DNA of 64,000 nucleotides, from assembly GCF_000332645.1 (NCBI RefSeq), contig NZ_AMXN01000010.1, forward strand, positions 62,001 to 126,000, given 5' to 3'. Shown in pieces: positions 1-8,455 of the stretch (positions are counted from its first letter, which is position 1; the number at the start of each line of letters is the position of its first letter). A model generated the notes under the pieces. The model worked only from the letters and a program-made list of their open reading frames with translations. It searched no databases and had not been told where the DNA came from. The stretch comes from Bacillus inaquosorum KCTC 13429 (lineage in GTDB: Bacteria; Bacillota; Bacilli; Bacillales; Bacillaceae). The translations under genes and the position numbers were made by a program.

Positions 1-320
1 TTTGCAAGATAGGCGCAAACCGCATGCGGGAGAGCGTAGTGAGCATGGATAATGTCTAAATTCTCCCGTTCCGCCACCTCGGCGATTTTGCTTGCCAATG
101 TCAAATCATACGGCGGATACTTAAAAACAGCATATTGATTAACCTCAACTTCATGAAAATGAATATTGGGATGATATGTATTCAGTCTAAACGGAATGCT
201 TGACGTGATAAAATGGATTTCATGTCCTTTTTCAGCAAGCTGCTTCCCCAGTTCTGTCGCAATGATACCTGAGCCTCCGACGCTCGGATAGCATGTGATC
301 CCTATTTTTAGTTTTTTCAT
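1..320 (-). CDS. bshA: BshA, L-malate glycosyltransferase (bacillithiol synthesis), 5' part only
   Basis: Only the first ~106 codons are present; the gene continues beyond base 1. The N terminus begins [18 protein letters not shown], the glycine-rich nucleotide-sugar loop of GT4-family glycosyltransferases, followed by a HAHYALPH segment near residue 92. BshA joins GlcNAc from UDP-GlcNAc to L-malate, the first step of bacillithiol synthesis in the cytosol. Its ATG overlaps the TGA of bshB1 by 4 bases (ATGA), so the two are translationally coupled, and BshB1 carries out the next step on the BshA product. The family and order bshB1-bshA are typical of the B. subtilis ypjG-ypjH locus. Identity is confident; the missing C-terminal part cannot be judged. 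Confidence 0.95.
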   Translation of the reverse strand, partial: MKKLKIGITCYPSVGGSGIIATELGKQLAEKGHEIHFITSSIPFRLNTYHPNIHFHEVEVNQYAVFKYPPYDLTLASKIAEVAERENLDIIHAHYALPHAVCAYLA

Positions 321-1027
321 TGTTCGCCCCCAAGCACATCATGATCAAGCATCAGCATCCGTTTGGAAAAGAAACCTTCGGCATACCCCACTCCCGCTTC
401 TTTACCGTAAAGCTTTTCTCTCGCTTCAACGATCTCGATATAACCATTTGTCAGAGGTGTTGAAACTGAATCCTTTGACGGTATAAACTGGCTTTTGTAG
501 GCATTAAGGCTTTGTTTCTTGGCCTCTATTGTATCCGAGATATCAATAACAAAATCCGGCTGATGAAAACCATTTATCATATAATAGTAAACCTTGCTAA
601 CTTTATGCGCGGGAAGGCTTTTTTCGTCTTTATATTTATGGATTCCGGCGGAAAAGATTGCTTCTTCCACCAGTGCTGCCGCATTGCCGTGATCGGGATG
701 GCGATCCTTTTTATACGGCATAAAGACTGCTTTTGGCCGGCAGGTTCTGATGACACTGACTATCGCCCGAATTGCCTGATCACTCATCATCAGGCCGCGG
801 TCTGGAAGCGTCAGCTGAATTCTTTTTTCTGCACCTAATATTCGGGCTGCTTCCGCTGCTTCCTCTTTACGTAAGCTAACCGTTCCGTTTGAAGAGAGTT
901 CCGCTTCGGTTAAGTCGCATATAATAACTTTTTTCCCCTGCTTGACAAACTTCGCTATAGTGCCGCCCATTCCGATCTCGACATCATCACTGTGGGCGCC
1001 AAAAGCAAGAACGTCAGCATTATACAT
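317..1027 (-). CDS. bshB1: BshB1, GlcNAc-malate deacetylase (bacillithiol synthesis)
   Basis: A 236-residue LmbE/PIG-L family zinc deacetylase that removes the acetyl group from GlcNAc-malate, giving GlcN-malate for cysteine addition by BshC. The zinc-binding motif [10 protein letters not shown] lies at residues ~8-17 and a second metal histidine is in the HPDHGNA segment. An open frame continues 38 codons upstream into mgsA, but the ATG at 1027 gives the usual family length and starts at [10 protein letters not shown], so I chose it. It overlaps the end of mgsA by 8 bases and the start of bshA by 4, indicating one transcript running dapB-mgsA-bshB1-bshA. A second, partly redundant deacetylase (BshB2) exists elsewhere in B. 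subtilis. Confidence 0.95.
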   Translation of the reverse strand: MYNADVLAFGAHSDDVEIGMGGTIAKFVKQGKKVIICDLTEAELSSNGTVSLRKEEAAEAARILGAEKRIQLTLPDRGLMMSDQAIRAIVSVIRTCRPKAVFMPYKKDRHPDHGNAAALVEEAIFSAGIHKYKDEKSLPAHKVSKVYYYMINGFHQPDFVIDISDTIEAKKQSLNAYKSQFIPSKDSVSTPLTNGYIEIVEAREKLYGKEAGVGYAEGFFSKRMLMLDHDVLGGEQ

Positions 1028-1433
1028 TCGGCTCTTCTCCCCGAAGAAGATTGCGGAATTCAAAAACACCTTCATCAAGTGTGCGGACAAGAATTTCCGC
1101 AGTACCCATATTTGTGGCGAGCGGAATGGAATACACATCACATAAACGGATTAATGCCGAGACATCCGGTTCATGCGGCTGCGCGGTCAGCGGGTCGCGC
1201 AAAAAGATGACAAGATCGAGTGCATTGGCTGCGATCAGCGCACCGATTTGCTGGTCTCCCCCTAAAGGGCCGGATTGGAAACGTTCAATGTGAAGGCCTG
1301 TCGCCTCTTGAATTTTCAACCCTGTTGTTCCGGTTGCGTATAGATCATGATGACTCAAAATATCCCGATAGGCAGTCGTGAATTGAACCATATCCTGTTT
1401 TTTCTTGTCATGCGCGATCAAAGCAATTTTCAT
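1020..1433 (-). CDS. mgsA: MgsA, methylglyoxal synthase
   Basis: A 137-residue cytosolic enzyme converting dihydroxyacetone phosphate to methylglyoxal and phosphate, a bypass used when sugar phosphates accumulate. Visible family features are the N-terminal [12 protein letters not shown] strand, the phosphate-binding TGTTG segment near residue 45 and the [10 protein letters not shown] loop near residue 65, which carries the catalytic aspartate. Two adjacent ATG codons occur; the second gives the usual N terminus. It sits between dapB (15 bases upstream) and bshB1 (8-base overlap), so it belongs to the same operon. Methylglyoxal is detoxified by bacillithiol-dependent routes in Bacillus, so the pairing with bsh genes makes physiological sense; that link is inference. 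Confidence 0.95.
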   Translation of the reverse strand: MKIALIAHDKKKQDMVQFTTAYRDILSHHDLYATGTTGLKIQEATGLHIERFQSGPLGGDQQIGALIAANALDLVIFLRDPLTAQPHEPDVSALIRLCDVYSIPLATNMGTAEILVRTLDEGVFEFRNLLRGEEPNV

Positions 1434-1448
1434 CATTTCTCCCCCTGT

Positions 1449-2252
1449 CTAATCAATGATATTTTCCAGTCCGTACACAAGCTGATCAATCTTCATGACT
1501 TGTTCGACTGACAATTTAACACCTGACATGAAAGAAGCGCGGTTATAGGAATCGTGGCGGATCTGAAGCGTTTGACCATCCATGCCGAACATGACTTCCT
1601 GGTGTGCAATCAGTCCCGGAAGACGGACGCTGTGCAAGCGGATACCGTTTTGCTCCGCTCCTCTTGCTCCTGGGAGAATTTCTTTTTCATCCGGATGTCC
1701 TTGCTGCTTTTCTTTACGAACCTCTGAAATCATTTCTGCTGTTTTAAGCGCCGTTCCACTTGGTGCGTCAAGCTTCCGGTCATGGTGAAGCTCAATAATC
1801 TCAACATCCTCAAAGTAGTTTGCAGCCATTTTCGAAAATTTCATCATCAGTACCGCACCAAGCGCAAAATTTGGAGCGATGATGGCTCCAATTCCCTTCT
1901 CTTCTGTTAAAGACGTGAGCTCTTTTAAATCAGCTTCTGAAAATCCAGTTGTTCCGACAACTGGACGAACTCCGTGCTCTAATGCAATTTTTGTATGTAC
2001 TTTTCCGATTTCAGGCGTAGTCAAATCAATTAAGACATCCGGCTGTGTTTCTGTAAAACAGGCATGGATATCTGTGTAAATCAGGGCATCTGACTCAACA
2101 GACATCACATCAGATAATTTTTGCTGGTCATATGTATGATCTATGGCCCCGACAAGGTCAAAATGAGGTGTTCGTTCCGCCAATTTAACAGCTTCCTGCC
2201 CCATTCTTCCACGCGGTCCTGCAATGACTACTTTAATTGTTTCGTTTGACAT
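1449..2252 (-). CDS. dapB: DapB, 4-hydroxy-tetrahydrodipicolinate reductase
   Basis: A 267-residue NAD(P)H-dependent reductase of the diaminopimelate/lysine pathway, supplying DAP for the cell wall and dipicolinate precursors for spores. The Rossmann dinucleotide motif [11 protein letters not shown] is at residues ~12-22; the catalytic [15 protein letters not shown] motif with its two histidines and lysine is near residue 155. Length is that of the family. It lies 11 bases after ypjD and 15 bases before mgsA in one minus-strand operon. Expression likely comes from the ypjD promoter at 2628-2656. Nothing unusual is seen. Confidence 0.97.
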   Translation of the reverse strand: MSNETIKVVIAGPRGRMGQEAVKLAERTPHFDLVGAIDHTYDQQKLSDVMSVESDALIYTDIHACFTETQPDVLIDLTTPEIGKVHTKIALEHGVRPVVGTTGFSEADLKELTSLTEEKGIGAIIAPNFALGAVLMMKFSKMAANYFEDVEIIELHHDRKLDAPSGTALKTAEMISEVRKEKQQGHPDEKEILPGARGAEQNGIRLHSVRLPGLIAHQEVMFGMDGQTLQIRHDSYNRASFMSGVKLSVEQVMKIDQLVYGLENIID

Positions 2253-2263
2253 CTTAATCTCCT

Positions 2264-2599
2264 CTACTTTCCTTCTTCTTTTCTGGTCCAGCGATCTTTA
2301 TCTCTCGTATTAAATTTATGCATAACTCGATCGTGGGCTTCCTCTAAAGAGATATCTAAAGAGTTGGCTAAACAAACCAATACAAACAGCACATCGCCCA
2401 TTTCCTCTTCCATGCTTTTATCATCTTCAGTCGCTTTTTTTGGTTTTTCTCCATAACGATGATTGACTTCTCTGGCAAGCTCGCCCAGTTCTTCGGTCAG
2501 CCTCGCCATCATGGCAAGCGGGCTGAAATATCCTTCTTTAAATTGGCCGATGTAACGGTCCACTTCAGCCTGTATGTCTTTCATTGTTTTATCACTCAC
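2264..2599 (-). CDS. ypjD: YpjD, MazG-like nucleotide pyrophosphohydrolase
   Basis: A 111-residue all-alpha NTP pyrophosphohydrolase of the MazG/RS21-C6 type. The metal-binding signature is visible as [13 protein letters not shown] near residue 35 followed by [17 protein letters not shown] near residue 65, matching the ExxE...ExxD pattern. Such enzymes hydrolyse non-canonical or excess nucleoside triphosphates, but the physiological substrate of YpjD is not known to me. It is the first gene of the operon ypjD-dapB-mgsA-bshB1-bshA, 11 bases before dapB, with a SigA-like promoter just upstream. The function at family level is confident; the substrate is not. Confidence 0.88.
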   Translation of the reverse strand: MSDKTMKDIQAEVDRYIGQFKEGYFSPLAMMARLTEELGELAREVNHRYGEKPKKATEDDKSMEEEMGDVLFVLVCLANSLDISLEEAHDRVMHKFNTRDKDRWTRKEEGK

Positions 2600-2627
2600 T
2601 GCACGAAACCTCCTATCATCCTCTTAC

Positions 2628-2656
2628 ATGTTAGCTAATTCAGATACGTTTGACAA
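2628..2656 (-). promoter_or_regulatory. SigA-type promoter of the ypjD-dapB-mgsA-bsh operon
   Basis: On the minus strand TTGTCA (2651-2656), a 17-base spacer and TAACAT (2628-2633). It is back to back with the ypjC promoter and about 30 bases upstream of the ypjD ATG. Read by eye. Confidence 0.6.
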
Positions 2657-2670
2657 ATGTTTAAGCACGT

Positions 2671-2699
2671 TTGCTGTTTTCTTTTTCATCCACTATAAT
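2671..2699 (+). promoter_or_regulatory. SigA-type promoter of ypjC
   Basis: Plus strand TTGCTG (2671-2676), 17-base spacer, perfect TATAAT (2694-2699), followed by an AAAAGGGG ribosome site at 2722-2729 before ypjC. Divergent to the ypjD promoter. Confidence 0.7.
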
Positions 2700-2735
2700 A
2701 TAAACGCTATCTAATGGAAGGAAAAGGGGTTTTGT

Positions 2736-3611
2736 GTGATGCTTGGAGAAATTAGATTAAAAAACATATTTTTTATTTTAATCGGTGCGGCGATTTTTTC
2801 ATTTGGCTTGGTTCATTTCAATATGCAGAACAATCTGGCTGAGGGCGGGTTTACAGGTATTACACTTTTGCTTTATGCCCTTTTCCACATCAGTCCCTCT
2901 ATCTCGAATCTGGTTTTGAATATTCCGATCTTTTTTATCGGCTGGCGTTTGCTTGGCAGGACAATGTTTGTTTACACCCTTGTAGGCACTGTAGCATTGT
3001 CTCTGTTCCTCAGCATTTTTCAGCGATATGAAATACATATGCCTCTTCAGCATGACTTAGCGCTCGCTGCTTTATTTGCCGGCGTGTTTATCGGAGCCGG
3101 ATTAGGCATTATTTTTAAGTTCGGCGGTACGACAGGCGGAGTTGATATCATTGCCCGTTTGGTCAATAAGTATTTTGGGATTCCGATGGGCAGAACGATG
3201 TTCGCTTTCGATGCCTGCGTCATCATTTTGTCTTTGCTTACTTACCTCTCCTATAAAGAAGCGATGTATACCCTGGTGGCTGTATTTGTAGCGGCAAGAT
3301 TAATTGATTTTATTCAGGAAGGCGGATACGCTGCTAAAGGGGCGACCATCATCTCTTCGAAAAACGACCTGATCCAGAAAAAGATTCTTGAAGAAATGGA
3401 ACGGGGCGTCACCATTTTGAAAGGACAAGGTTCCTATACAAAAGAGGATATAGATGTACTTTATTGTGTGGTGCCGAAAAACGAATTGGTGATGCTGAAA
3501 AGTGTGATTAACTCCGTTGATCCTCATGCCTTTGTGGCAGTAAGTGATGTCCACGATGTACTCGGAGAAGGATTTACGCTTGATGAAAATAAAAATCCGC
3601 TTCCCCGCTGA
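2736..3611 (+). CDS. ypjC: YpjC, YitT-family membrane protein
   Basis: A 291-residue protein of the YitT/DUF161 family with about five to six membrane segments in the first two thirds (for example IFFILIGAAIFSFGLV near residue 12) and a cytosolic C-terminal DUF2179 domain from about residue 215. The FGGTTGGVDIIARLVNKYFGIPMG segment near residue 128 is the conserved YitT signature. The role is unknown; paralogues in Bacillus include YitT, YvjA and YqfU. Starts at GTG 2736 or ATG 2739 are both served by the AAAAGGGG site. It is the only plus-strand gene in the first 35 kb and converges on ypjB. Confidence 0.88.
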   Translation: MMLGEIRLKNIFFILIGAAIFSFGLVHFNMQNNLAEGGFTGITLLLYALFHISPSISNLVLNIPIFFIGWRLLGRTMFVYTLVGTVALSLFLSIFQRYEIHMPLQHDLALAALFAGVFIGAGLGIIFKFGGTTGGVDIIARLVNKYFGIPMGRTMFAFDACVIILSLLTYLSYKEAMYTLVAVFVAARLIDFIQEGGYAAKGATIISSKNDLIQKKILEEMERGVTILKGQGSYTKEDIDVLYCVVPKNELVMLKSVINSVDPHAFVAVSDVHDVLGEGFTLDENKNPLPR

Positions 3612-3621
3612 CATTTAATAG

Positions 3622-3643
3622 AAAAAAGGCGGCTGCCGCCGCC
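3622..3643 (-). terminator. Rho-independent terminator after ypjB
   Basis: GGCGGC-TGCC-GCCGCC hairpin (3628-3643) followed, on the minus strand, by a run of six T (3622-3627). It serves ypjB; it may also slow plus-strand transcripts from ypjC, which has no T-run after the stem. Confidence 0.75.
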
Positions 3644-3651
3644 CCTCATGC

Positions 3652-4446
3652 TCATTTAGGGTAGTCCCGTTTTTTCAGCTTGTTTTTCTCCGCTTTGTAC
3701 TTTCTGTAGCCGACATAGGTGAGAGCCGTAATGATAATACTGCCGGTTGTGATGATCACCCAGAGTAAAGACGGATCGGCATCATCCTCCTCCACCCTGT
3801 CAAATACATTTTTCAGATCATGCTGAAGAAGAGAAAGCCGTTCAAGCTTCGTGCTCTCAGTCATTTGCTGAAATTCCTCTTGCTCAATGACGTCTATATG
3901 TTTTCCCACTGTTTCAAGCTGATCCTCTGATACATCGATTGTAAGACTTGGATAAATCAAATCATATAAACTGATAAATTCATTCCATTTTTCATGAAAG
4001 CTCGTACTTTCATTCTTTTGGACATCCTGCTTCAGTTCAGCAAAGGCTTCCATAATCGGTTTTTCCAGTGATCCCCAAAGCGGATCAGACCGATTCTCCA
4101 CCGCATCCATCAGCATTCTGAACTGCGCGGCTGCTCTGAGTTTTTGTGTATCTGATGTATCAGCCTGCTTTAAACTCCGTACCATATCGTTATAGCCCAG
4201 TGTGATTTGACGGATTTGGGCTCCGGTTAGCATGGGGTCTTGCTGTTTTTTTTCAGCGGATTTTAAAGTTTTTTCAAAGTAAGCAAGGACTTGCAGCGCC
4301 TCTTCATATTTCGACTGGCGGGTCATTTGAAAGACCGTATCGGATAAATCGTTCAATTCTTCGAGGCTTCCCCGCTCTGCAGCCTTGGCATTTCCATTAT
4401 AAAAAATAAGAGCAAGCAACAAACAGATCGTCAGCTTTCGTTTCAT
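3652..4446 (-). CDS. ypjB: YpjB, sporulation-associated membrane protein
   Basis: A 264-residue protein with an N-terminal signal or anchor (MKRKLTICLLLALIFYNGNAKA) and a C-terminal membrane segment LLWVIITTGSIIITALTYVGY (residues ~228-248) ending in a short basic tail. The central part is helical and charged, probably outside the cell. It belongs to a Bacillus family annotated as sporulation protein YpjB; the molecular function is unknown. ATG 4446 was chosen over the upstream in-frame start at 4461 because it begins directly at the signal sequence. It follows ypjA by 68 bases and ends at a strong terminator. Confidence 0.85.
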   Translation of the reverse strand: MKRKLTICLLLALIFYNGNAKAAERGSLEELNDLSDTVFQMTRQSKYEEALQVLAYFEKTLKSAEKKQQDPMLTGAQIRQITLGYNDMVRSLKQADTSDTQKLRAAAQFRMLMDAVENRSDPLWGSLEKPIMEAFAELKQDVQKNESTSFHEKWNEFISLYDLIYPSLTIDVSEDQLETVGKHIDVIEQEEFQQMTESTKLERLSLLQHDLKNVFDRVEEDDADPSLLWVIITTGSIIITALTYVGYRKYKAEKNKLKKRDYPK

Positions 4447-4514
4447 GCAGGTCCCTCCCACTCTCTCTCCTTACAGAATATGAAGAAAGGGACAAGGATA
4501 GACCAACATTGTCT

Positions 4515-5108
4515 TTACATCAGCTCAAGCTTTGATTGCTTTTTCGAGACCACAAGAAAGTAAGCCAGCCCGATTGAAAAGATGCTCAGCCAAAATGTTC
4601 CGTACCCTATATCAGTCATATAATCAGAAAGCATAGAGTACTTCGGCATCATTTCAAACAAGTAATCAATGACATCGTTATGCAGCGTCCAGACGGCAGC
4701 AATTGCAAGATGCCAAAAAGAAAAACGAAAATACGGACTGTACAATACGCCTTGGACTGCCATTGCAAAATGCGAGACAATCAGCATATAGCCCTCCCAC
4801 GGCAAGTCACCTGTTACAGCTAGTACAAGAAAATTCATAACGACCGCCCATAGGCCATACTTTACGAGGGTGACTAGCGCAAGCGCCTCAAAGAGCGGGG
4901 CGTTCCGTTTCATGATAAAGGCGAGCAGCACAAACAGAAAGAAAAACGTTGCTGTCGGACTGTCCGGGACAAAAACGAGGAAACGGGCCGGTGTCTCCAG
5001 AAGCTGCGGCAAATACCAGTAGTATCCGTAAACCGTTCCCAGAAAATTGATGGCTAAGACCAGAATAAGCACCGTCCGCTGTCCTAATACATATTGAAAC
5101 CATTTCAC
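4515..5108 (-). CDS. ypjA: YpjA, integral membrane protein (DUF1405)
   Basis: A 197-residue hydrophobic protein with about six predicted membrane segments (for example TVLILVLAINFLGTVYGYYW near residue 12, FFLFVLLAFIMKR and the last at LSIFSIGLAYFLVV). It matches the DUF1405 family found in Bacilli, whose function is not known. It is followed by ypjB and preceded, after a 110-base gap, by the qcr operon terminator, so ypjA-ypjB look like a separate two-gene unit. No catalytic motif is visible. Confidence 0.82.
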   Translation of the reverse strand: MKWFQYVLGQRTVLILVLAINFLGTVYGYYWYLPQLLETPARFLVFVPDSPTATFFFLFVLLAFIMKRNAPLFEALALVTLVKYGLWAVVMNFLVLAVTGDLPWEGYMLIVSHFAMAVQGVLYSPYFRFSFWHLAIAAVWTLHNDVIDYLFEMMPKYSMLSDYMTDIGYGTFWLSIFSIGLAYFLVVSKKQSKLELM

Positions 5109-5152
5109 ATCATATCAACTCTCAGTCTGTAAAAAATAATGTGTCCATATAA

Positions 5153-5177
5153 AAAAGCTGACGCCGGGTCAGCTTTT
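5153..5177 (-). terminator. Terminator of the qcrABC operon
   Basis: AAAAGCTGAC-GCCGG-GTCAGCTTTT, a 10-bp perfect stem with flanking A and T runs; works for the minus-strand qcr transcript ending at 5220. Confidence 0.8.
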
Positions 5178-5219
5178 GATAATAAAAGTATATCCTTCCA
5201 TTTCGCAATTCACAATACG

Positions 5220-5987
5220 TTATTTTGCGGTTGTTTCAGAAATGAATTTCGCAAGTTCTTCGAGCTGCTTATCATTCCCTTTAAACACACCCGCCGGCAT
5301 TTTGCCTTTCCCTTCAACAGCGATTTTTTTGATTTCTTCCGGTTTCAGTCCGCTGTCAACCAATGAAGGCCCGGCCGCTCCCCCTTGGAGGTTATCCCCA
5401 TGGCAAGAAATACAGCCCTGCTCCTTAAATACCTTATATCCCTCTGCATTGGTGTCAATGTCAGCTTCTTTTGTGATTTTCCCCTGTTCTTCTGCCTTGG
5501 CCCAGTCATGAGTAGCAACTGACTGCCACGTCAAAAACACAGCAGCAGAAATGGCCAGAAGCATCATACCGACAGCAACAGGGCGCTTCCACGGCCTTCT
5601 TTCTGTTCCTCTGTCAAGGAATGGCGCCAAAAGCAGGGCGCCAAAAGCGAGTCCTGGCATAATCATGGCGCCGACGACTGTAAAACTCCCGGCGGCGTAT
5701 TCATACTTCAACAGCTGGTATAAGAAAAGAAAATACCAATCCGGCAGCGGAATATAACCTGTATCAGTCGGGTCCGCCATCCGCTCCAAAGGCGGCTGAT
5801 GCACAATCGTCAAAACAAGAAAACCGATCAGAAAGACAGCTCCAACCATCCATTCCTTCAACAAGAAATTCGGCCAGAAAGCCTCTGTTTTACCGGGATA
5901 CTCCGAATAATCCTTCGGTATATTCGGCTTTTTTTCAGCCGGTATCCTTGAGTCGCCTACAAATTTCATCCCTTTGCCCCGGTGCAT
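5220..5987 (-). CDS. qcrC: QcrC, cytochrome b/c subunit of menaquinol:cytochrome c oxidoreductase
   Basis: A 255-residue subunit of the bc complex. The N-terminal ~140 residues resemble subunit IV of b6f-type complexes, with about three membrane segments and the PLPDWYFLFLYQLLKYE quinol-site region near residue 80. The C-terminal ~75 residues form a cytochrome c domain with the haem motif GCISCHGDNLQGG near residue 192 and an axial methionine in GKMPAG. The fusion of subunit IV with cytochrome c is characteristic of Bacillus. Electrons go from menaquinol through the Rieske centre to this haem and on to cytochrome c and the caa3 oxidase. Its haem attachment depends on ResABC, encoded at the far end of the window. 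Confidence 0.96.
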   Translation of the reverse strand: MHRGKGMKFVGDSRIPAEKKPNIPKDYSEYPGKTEAFWPNFLLKEWMVGAVFLIGFLVLTIVHQPPLERMADPTDTGYIPLPDWYFLFLYQLLKYEYAAGSFTVVGAMIMPGLAFGALLLAPFLDRGTERRPWKRPVAVGMMLLAISAAVFLTWQSVATHDWAKAEEQGKITKEADIDTNAEGYKVFKEQGCISCHGDNLQGGAAGPSLVDSGLKPEEIKKIAVEGKGKMPAGVFKGNDKQLEELAKFISETTAK

Positions 5988-6021
5988 GTCATCCCCTCCC
6001 TTTTATTTGCAGATCAAGAGT

Positions 6022-6696
6022 TTAAAGCGGTCCTGAAATCCCCTGCTTCCGGATCATAATAAAATGTGCAGCCATCAGCCCGAACAATGCGGCAGGAAGA
6101 AAGAATACATGGATCGCAAAAAACCTAGTCAGCGTTTGGGCGCCTACAATATCCGGGTGCCCCGCAAGGAGTGTTTTGACTTGCGTCCCGATCAAAGGCG
6201 TGGCTTCAGCGATCTGCAGCCCGACTTTTGTTGCAAACAGAGCCTTCATGTCCCAAGGAAGCAAGTAGCCTGTAAAGCCAAGCCCGAGCATGACAAAAAA
6301 GATCAGCACACCGACAATCCAGTTCAGCTCGCGCGGCTTTTTATACGCCCCTTGGAAAAAGACCCTCAGTGTATGTAAAAACATCATCACAATGACCAGG
6401 CTCGCACCCCAGTGGTGCATTCCCCTGACGATCTGGCCGAATGCCACTTCATTTTGCAAATAATATACCGATTCCCAGGCATTTTTGATATCAGGCACAT
6501 AGTACATCGTTAAAAACATTCCAGATAACACTTGGATAACGGTTACAAAAAACGTCAGTCCCCCAAAGCAATACACAAACGCAGAGAAATGATGGGCGGG
6601 ATTCACATGTTCCGGTACTTCGTGATCGGCAATATCCCTCCACATCGGTGTAATATCAAGCCGCTCATCTACCCAGTCATAAATTTTGTTCAGCAT
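6022..6696 (-). CDS. qcrB: QcrB, cytochrome b6 of the bc complex
   Basis: A 224-residue diheme cytochrome b of the b6 type with four membrane helices. Haem-ligand histidines are visible in RGMHHWGASLVIVMMFLHTLRVF (residues ~82-104) and in FFAIHVFFLP plus MAAHF near residue 190. ATG 6696 gives the family length; an upstream in-frame extension overlaps qcrA and is not needed. It starts one base after the stop of qcrA and is followed 34 bases later by qcrC, so all three are one operon. It oxidises menaquinol together with QcrA and QcrC in the cell membrane. Confidence 0.97.
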   Translation of the reverse strand: MLNKIYDWVDERLDITPMWRDIADHEVPEHVNPAHHFSAFVYCFGGLTFFVTVIQVLSGMFLTMYYVPDIKNAWESVYYLQNEVAFGQIVRGMHHWGASLVIVMMFLHTLRVFFQGAYKKPRELNWIVGVLIFFVMLGLGFTGYLLPWDMKALFATKVGLQIAEATPLIGTQVKTLLAGHPDIVGAQTLTRFFAIHVFFLPAALFGLMAAHFIMIRKQGISGPL

Positions 6697-6697
6697 G

Positions 6698-7201
6698 TCA
6701 CCCTTCCCCCTTAGGCTTTGCTTTTCCAAGATACAGGAAGCCGTCTTTTACTTCTTGCTCATAATGATCAAGAGGCGAAAGCGGCGGCGTGCCCGGGACA
6801 TTGGTGCCGTCCTTTTCATAGAGTCCGTAATGGCATGGACAAAAGAATTTATTCGGGTTTTTAGGATCACTATTCCAGTTCACCGTACACCCTAAATGCT
6901 TACAAATTGGCGAAAGTGCTACAATTTCATCCCCGTTTTTGAAGACCCAGGCTGATCTTGACTCTTCTGACTCATACCAGGCATCGACTTGATTAATTTT
7001 GAAATCAAAACGCTGCGGCTCTTTTGTCAGCTCATCTACGCTGACAACCTGAACCATGTCCTGCTTTCCTGTCGATTTTAATACCGGGTCGAGTGCAAAG
7101 CGAACCATAGGCATGAGCATACTAGCCGCCATAAAACCCCCTACGCCTGTGAGCGTATAATTCAAAAATTGACGTCTGGATATATCATGTTTTCCGCCCA
7201 T
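6698..7201 (-). CDS. qcrA: QcrA, Rieske iron-sulfur protein of the bc complex
   Basis: A 167-residue membrane-anchored Rieske protein. The N terminus carries a twin-arginine-like motif (SRRQFLNY) before the hydrophobic anchor TGVGGFMAASML, typical for Rieske proteins exported folded. The 2Fe-2S ligands are in CKHLGCTV (near residue 105) and CPCHYG (near residue 125). First gene of the operon qcrA-qcrB-qcrC with a good SigA-like promoter 75 bases upstream. It transfers electrons from menaquinol to the haem of QcrC. Confidence 0.97.
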   Translation of the reverse strand: MGGKHDISRRQFLNYTLTGVGGFMAASMLMPMVRFALDPVLKSTGKQDMVQVVSVDELTKEPQRFDFKINQVDAWYESEESRSAWVFKNGDEIVALSPICKHLGCTVNWNSDPKNPNKFFCPCHYGLYEKDGTNVPGTPPLSPLDHYEQEVKDGFLYLGKAKPKGEG

Positions 7202-7275
7202 CTCTTCTCCCCCCTCTAGGTCACCCCTGCAAACTGACTAAAATAGAAAATATTGCAATAACTCTAGACACCCTC

Positions 7276-7304
7276 ATAATATATGAATCTCTCAGCAAGG
7301 TCAA
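7276..7304 (-). promoter_or_regulatory. Promoter of qcrABC
   Basis: Minus strand TTGACC (7299-7304), 17-base spacer, TATTAT (7276-7281). The start would lie near 7269, about 68 bases before the qcrA ATG, leaving an untranslated leader. AbrB and Spo0A effects are known for this operon in B. subtilis; no site was assigned here. Confidence 0.75.
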
Positions 7305-7343
7305 TATAGCCAAAATATTGTTCATAAGGAAATGTAAGTGTTT

Positions 7344-7790
7344 TTACGAGGTGCTCCATAACTGTAACAAAACGTTCAAAATTTCAGCAGTGCGTTCATC
7401 TAATATTTTTCTTTTTAAAGAGTCATTTAAATGCTCTAACGGAACAGACGGTGTCACAATGATTTTGCCTAACGCATCCTCACTATTCCAATTTTCGTCA
7501 GACGTGAGCAGTACAACATGCGGAAATTCTGATATAAGCTCTTCCCGCAGGTCCTTAAGTCCTTGAACGGTTTTTTCATTTCTATCAACATATGTATAAG
7601 GGGGCAGTAAATATACCCGTCCCTTTAACTGCCTTTCTAGTTCATCTGACAGAAGCTGTGTGAATTCTCCTTTCTCTGCCGTTATTTTGAAACGCGCACC
7701 TACTTTTATGTTAATTAGTGGAATGACAGCGGTATCAATGTAATCTTTAGCTTGTAAATAGTCCTTGGCATCAGTGATTCTCCACCTCAT
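7344..7790 (-). CDS. ypiF: YpiF, DUF2487 protein of unknown function
   Basis: A 148-residue soluble protein without signal peptide, membrane segment or recognised catalytic motif; it matches the DUF2487 family of Bacillus. The sequence has mixed alpha/beta character (RWRITDAKDYLQAKDYIDTAVIPLINI at the start). It is the last gene of the run ypiA-ypiB-ypiF, 54 bases after ypiB, and a terminator-like hairpin stands in that gap. The qcr promoter lies directly downstream. Function unknown; a role connected with its neighbours is speculation. Confidence 0.82.
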   Translation of the reverse strand: MRWRITDAKDYLQAKDYIDTAVIPLINIKVGARFKITAEKGEFTQLLSDELERQLKGRVYLLPPYTYVDRNEKTVQGLKDLREELISEFPHVVLLTSDENWNSEDALGKIIVTPSVPLEHLNDSLKRKILDERTAEILNVLLQLWSTS

Positions 7791-7813
7791 CGTTCTCCCC
7801 CTTTACAACAACA

Positions 7814-7837
7814 AGCCTTGCAATACGCTGCAAGGCT
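7814..7837 (-). terminator. Hairpin between ypiB and ypiF (terminator-like)
   Basis: A perfect 9-bp stem AGCCTTGCA/TGCAAGGCT with a 6-base loop, followed on the minus strand by TTGTTGTTGT rather than a pure T run. It may terminate or reduce transcription from ypiB into ypiF. Confidence 0.55.
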
Positions 7838-7844
7838 GGTCATA

Positions 7845-8384
7845 TTATGTGAGCTGATTCAATTGGCGCGATAATTGTTCAAATGCTTCTTTATCATGAC
7901 GATCTAGCGCGTCGTCAATGTCTTTTAATAATTTTTCTCTTTGGAATGTGGAAATAGCGTGCTCTAAAATTTGTTCAGCCAACCCCTGATCTTTTTTGTT
8001 CTCAAACAGATCCTTCGGAATATGAGGGTTAGACTCCAGCACCGCCGCATACTCAGGTGAGCTGTAAGCTGAACGGAAATTAAGCTGGATAAACAAATCC
8101 TGCTGTTTATTTAATCTAATATCATGAAAAGATTTTTCCGCGTCGGTTGTCATGACATTCTCTTTATAGAACCGAAACGGAACTTCTTCAACACAATGTG
8201 TTGACATTATAATGCCTCTCGGGCAAAATTCTGCCTGCTCCACAAAATGAACCTTCTCCATGAGAGAATCATGGCTCATTAAGTAGTTCAAGATCCAAAC
8301 GCACTCTCGGCGCTTTAACTGATAATGGTTTAAAAACCAACGGATAAAATCCTTTTTCTCATTGACAGAAACAGGGGTCTGCAT
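7845..8384 (-). CDS. ypiB: YpiB, UPF0302 family protein with C-terminal IDEAL domain
   Basis: A 179-residue soluble protein. The first ~120 residues match the UPF0302 family (region [20 protein letters not shown] near residue 20). The C-terminal ~45 residues, [28 protein letters not shown], look like an IDEAL domain, a short helical element often seen in Bacillus regulatory proteins such as ComK and in small uncharacterised proteins. The function is unknown. It lies between ypiA (71 bases upstream) and ypiF, probably in one transcript from the ypiA promoter. Confidence 0.85.
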   Translation of the reverse strand: MQTPVSVNEKKDFIRWFLNHYQLKRRECVWILNYLMSHDSLMEKVHFVEQAEFCPRGIIMSTHCVEEVPFRFYKENVMTTDAEKSFHDIRLNKQQDLFIQLNFRSAYSSPEYAAVLESNPHIPKDLFENKKDQGLAEQILEHAISTFQREKLLKDIDDALDRHDKEAFEQLSRQLNQLT

Positions 8385-8455
8385 GTAATTCCCTCCTCTA
8401 TCGTTCGTATAATCTATATACTTATATGTTCCACACGAATGGTGAATATTCCTGC

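Noticed and set aside
1028-1141. N-terminal extension of bshB1
   Set aside because: It would overlap mgsA by over 100 bases and adds residues not seen in the family; the ATG at 1027 fits the known N terminus.
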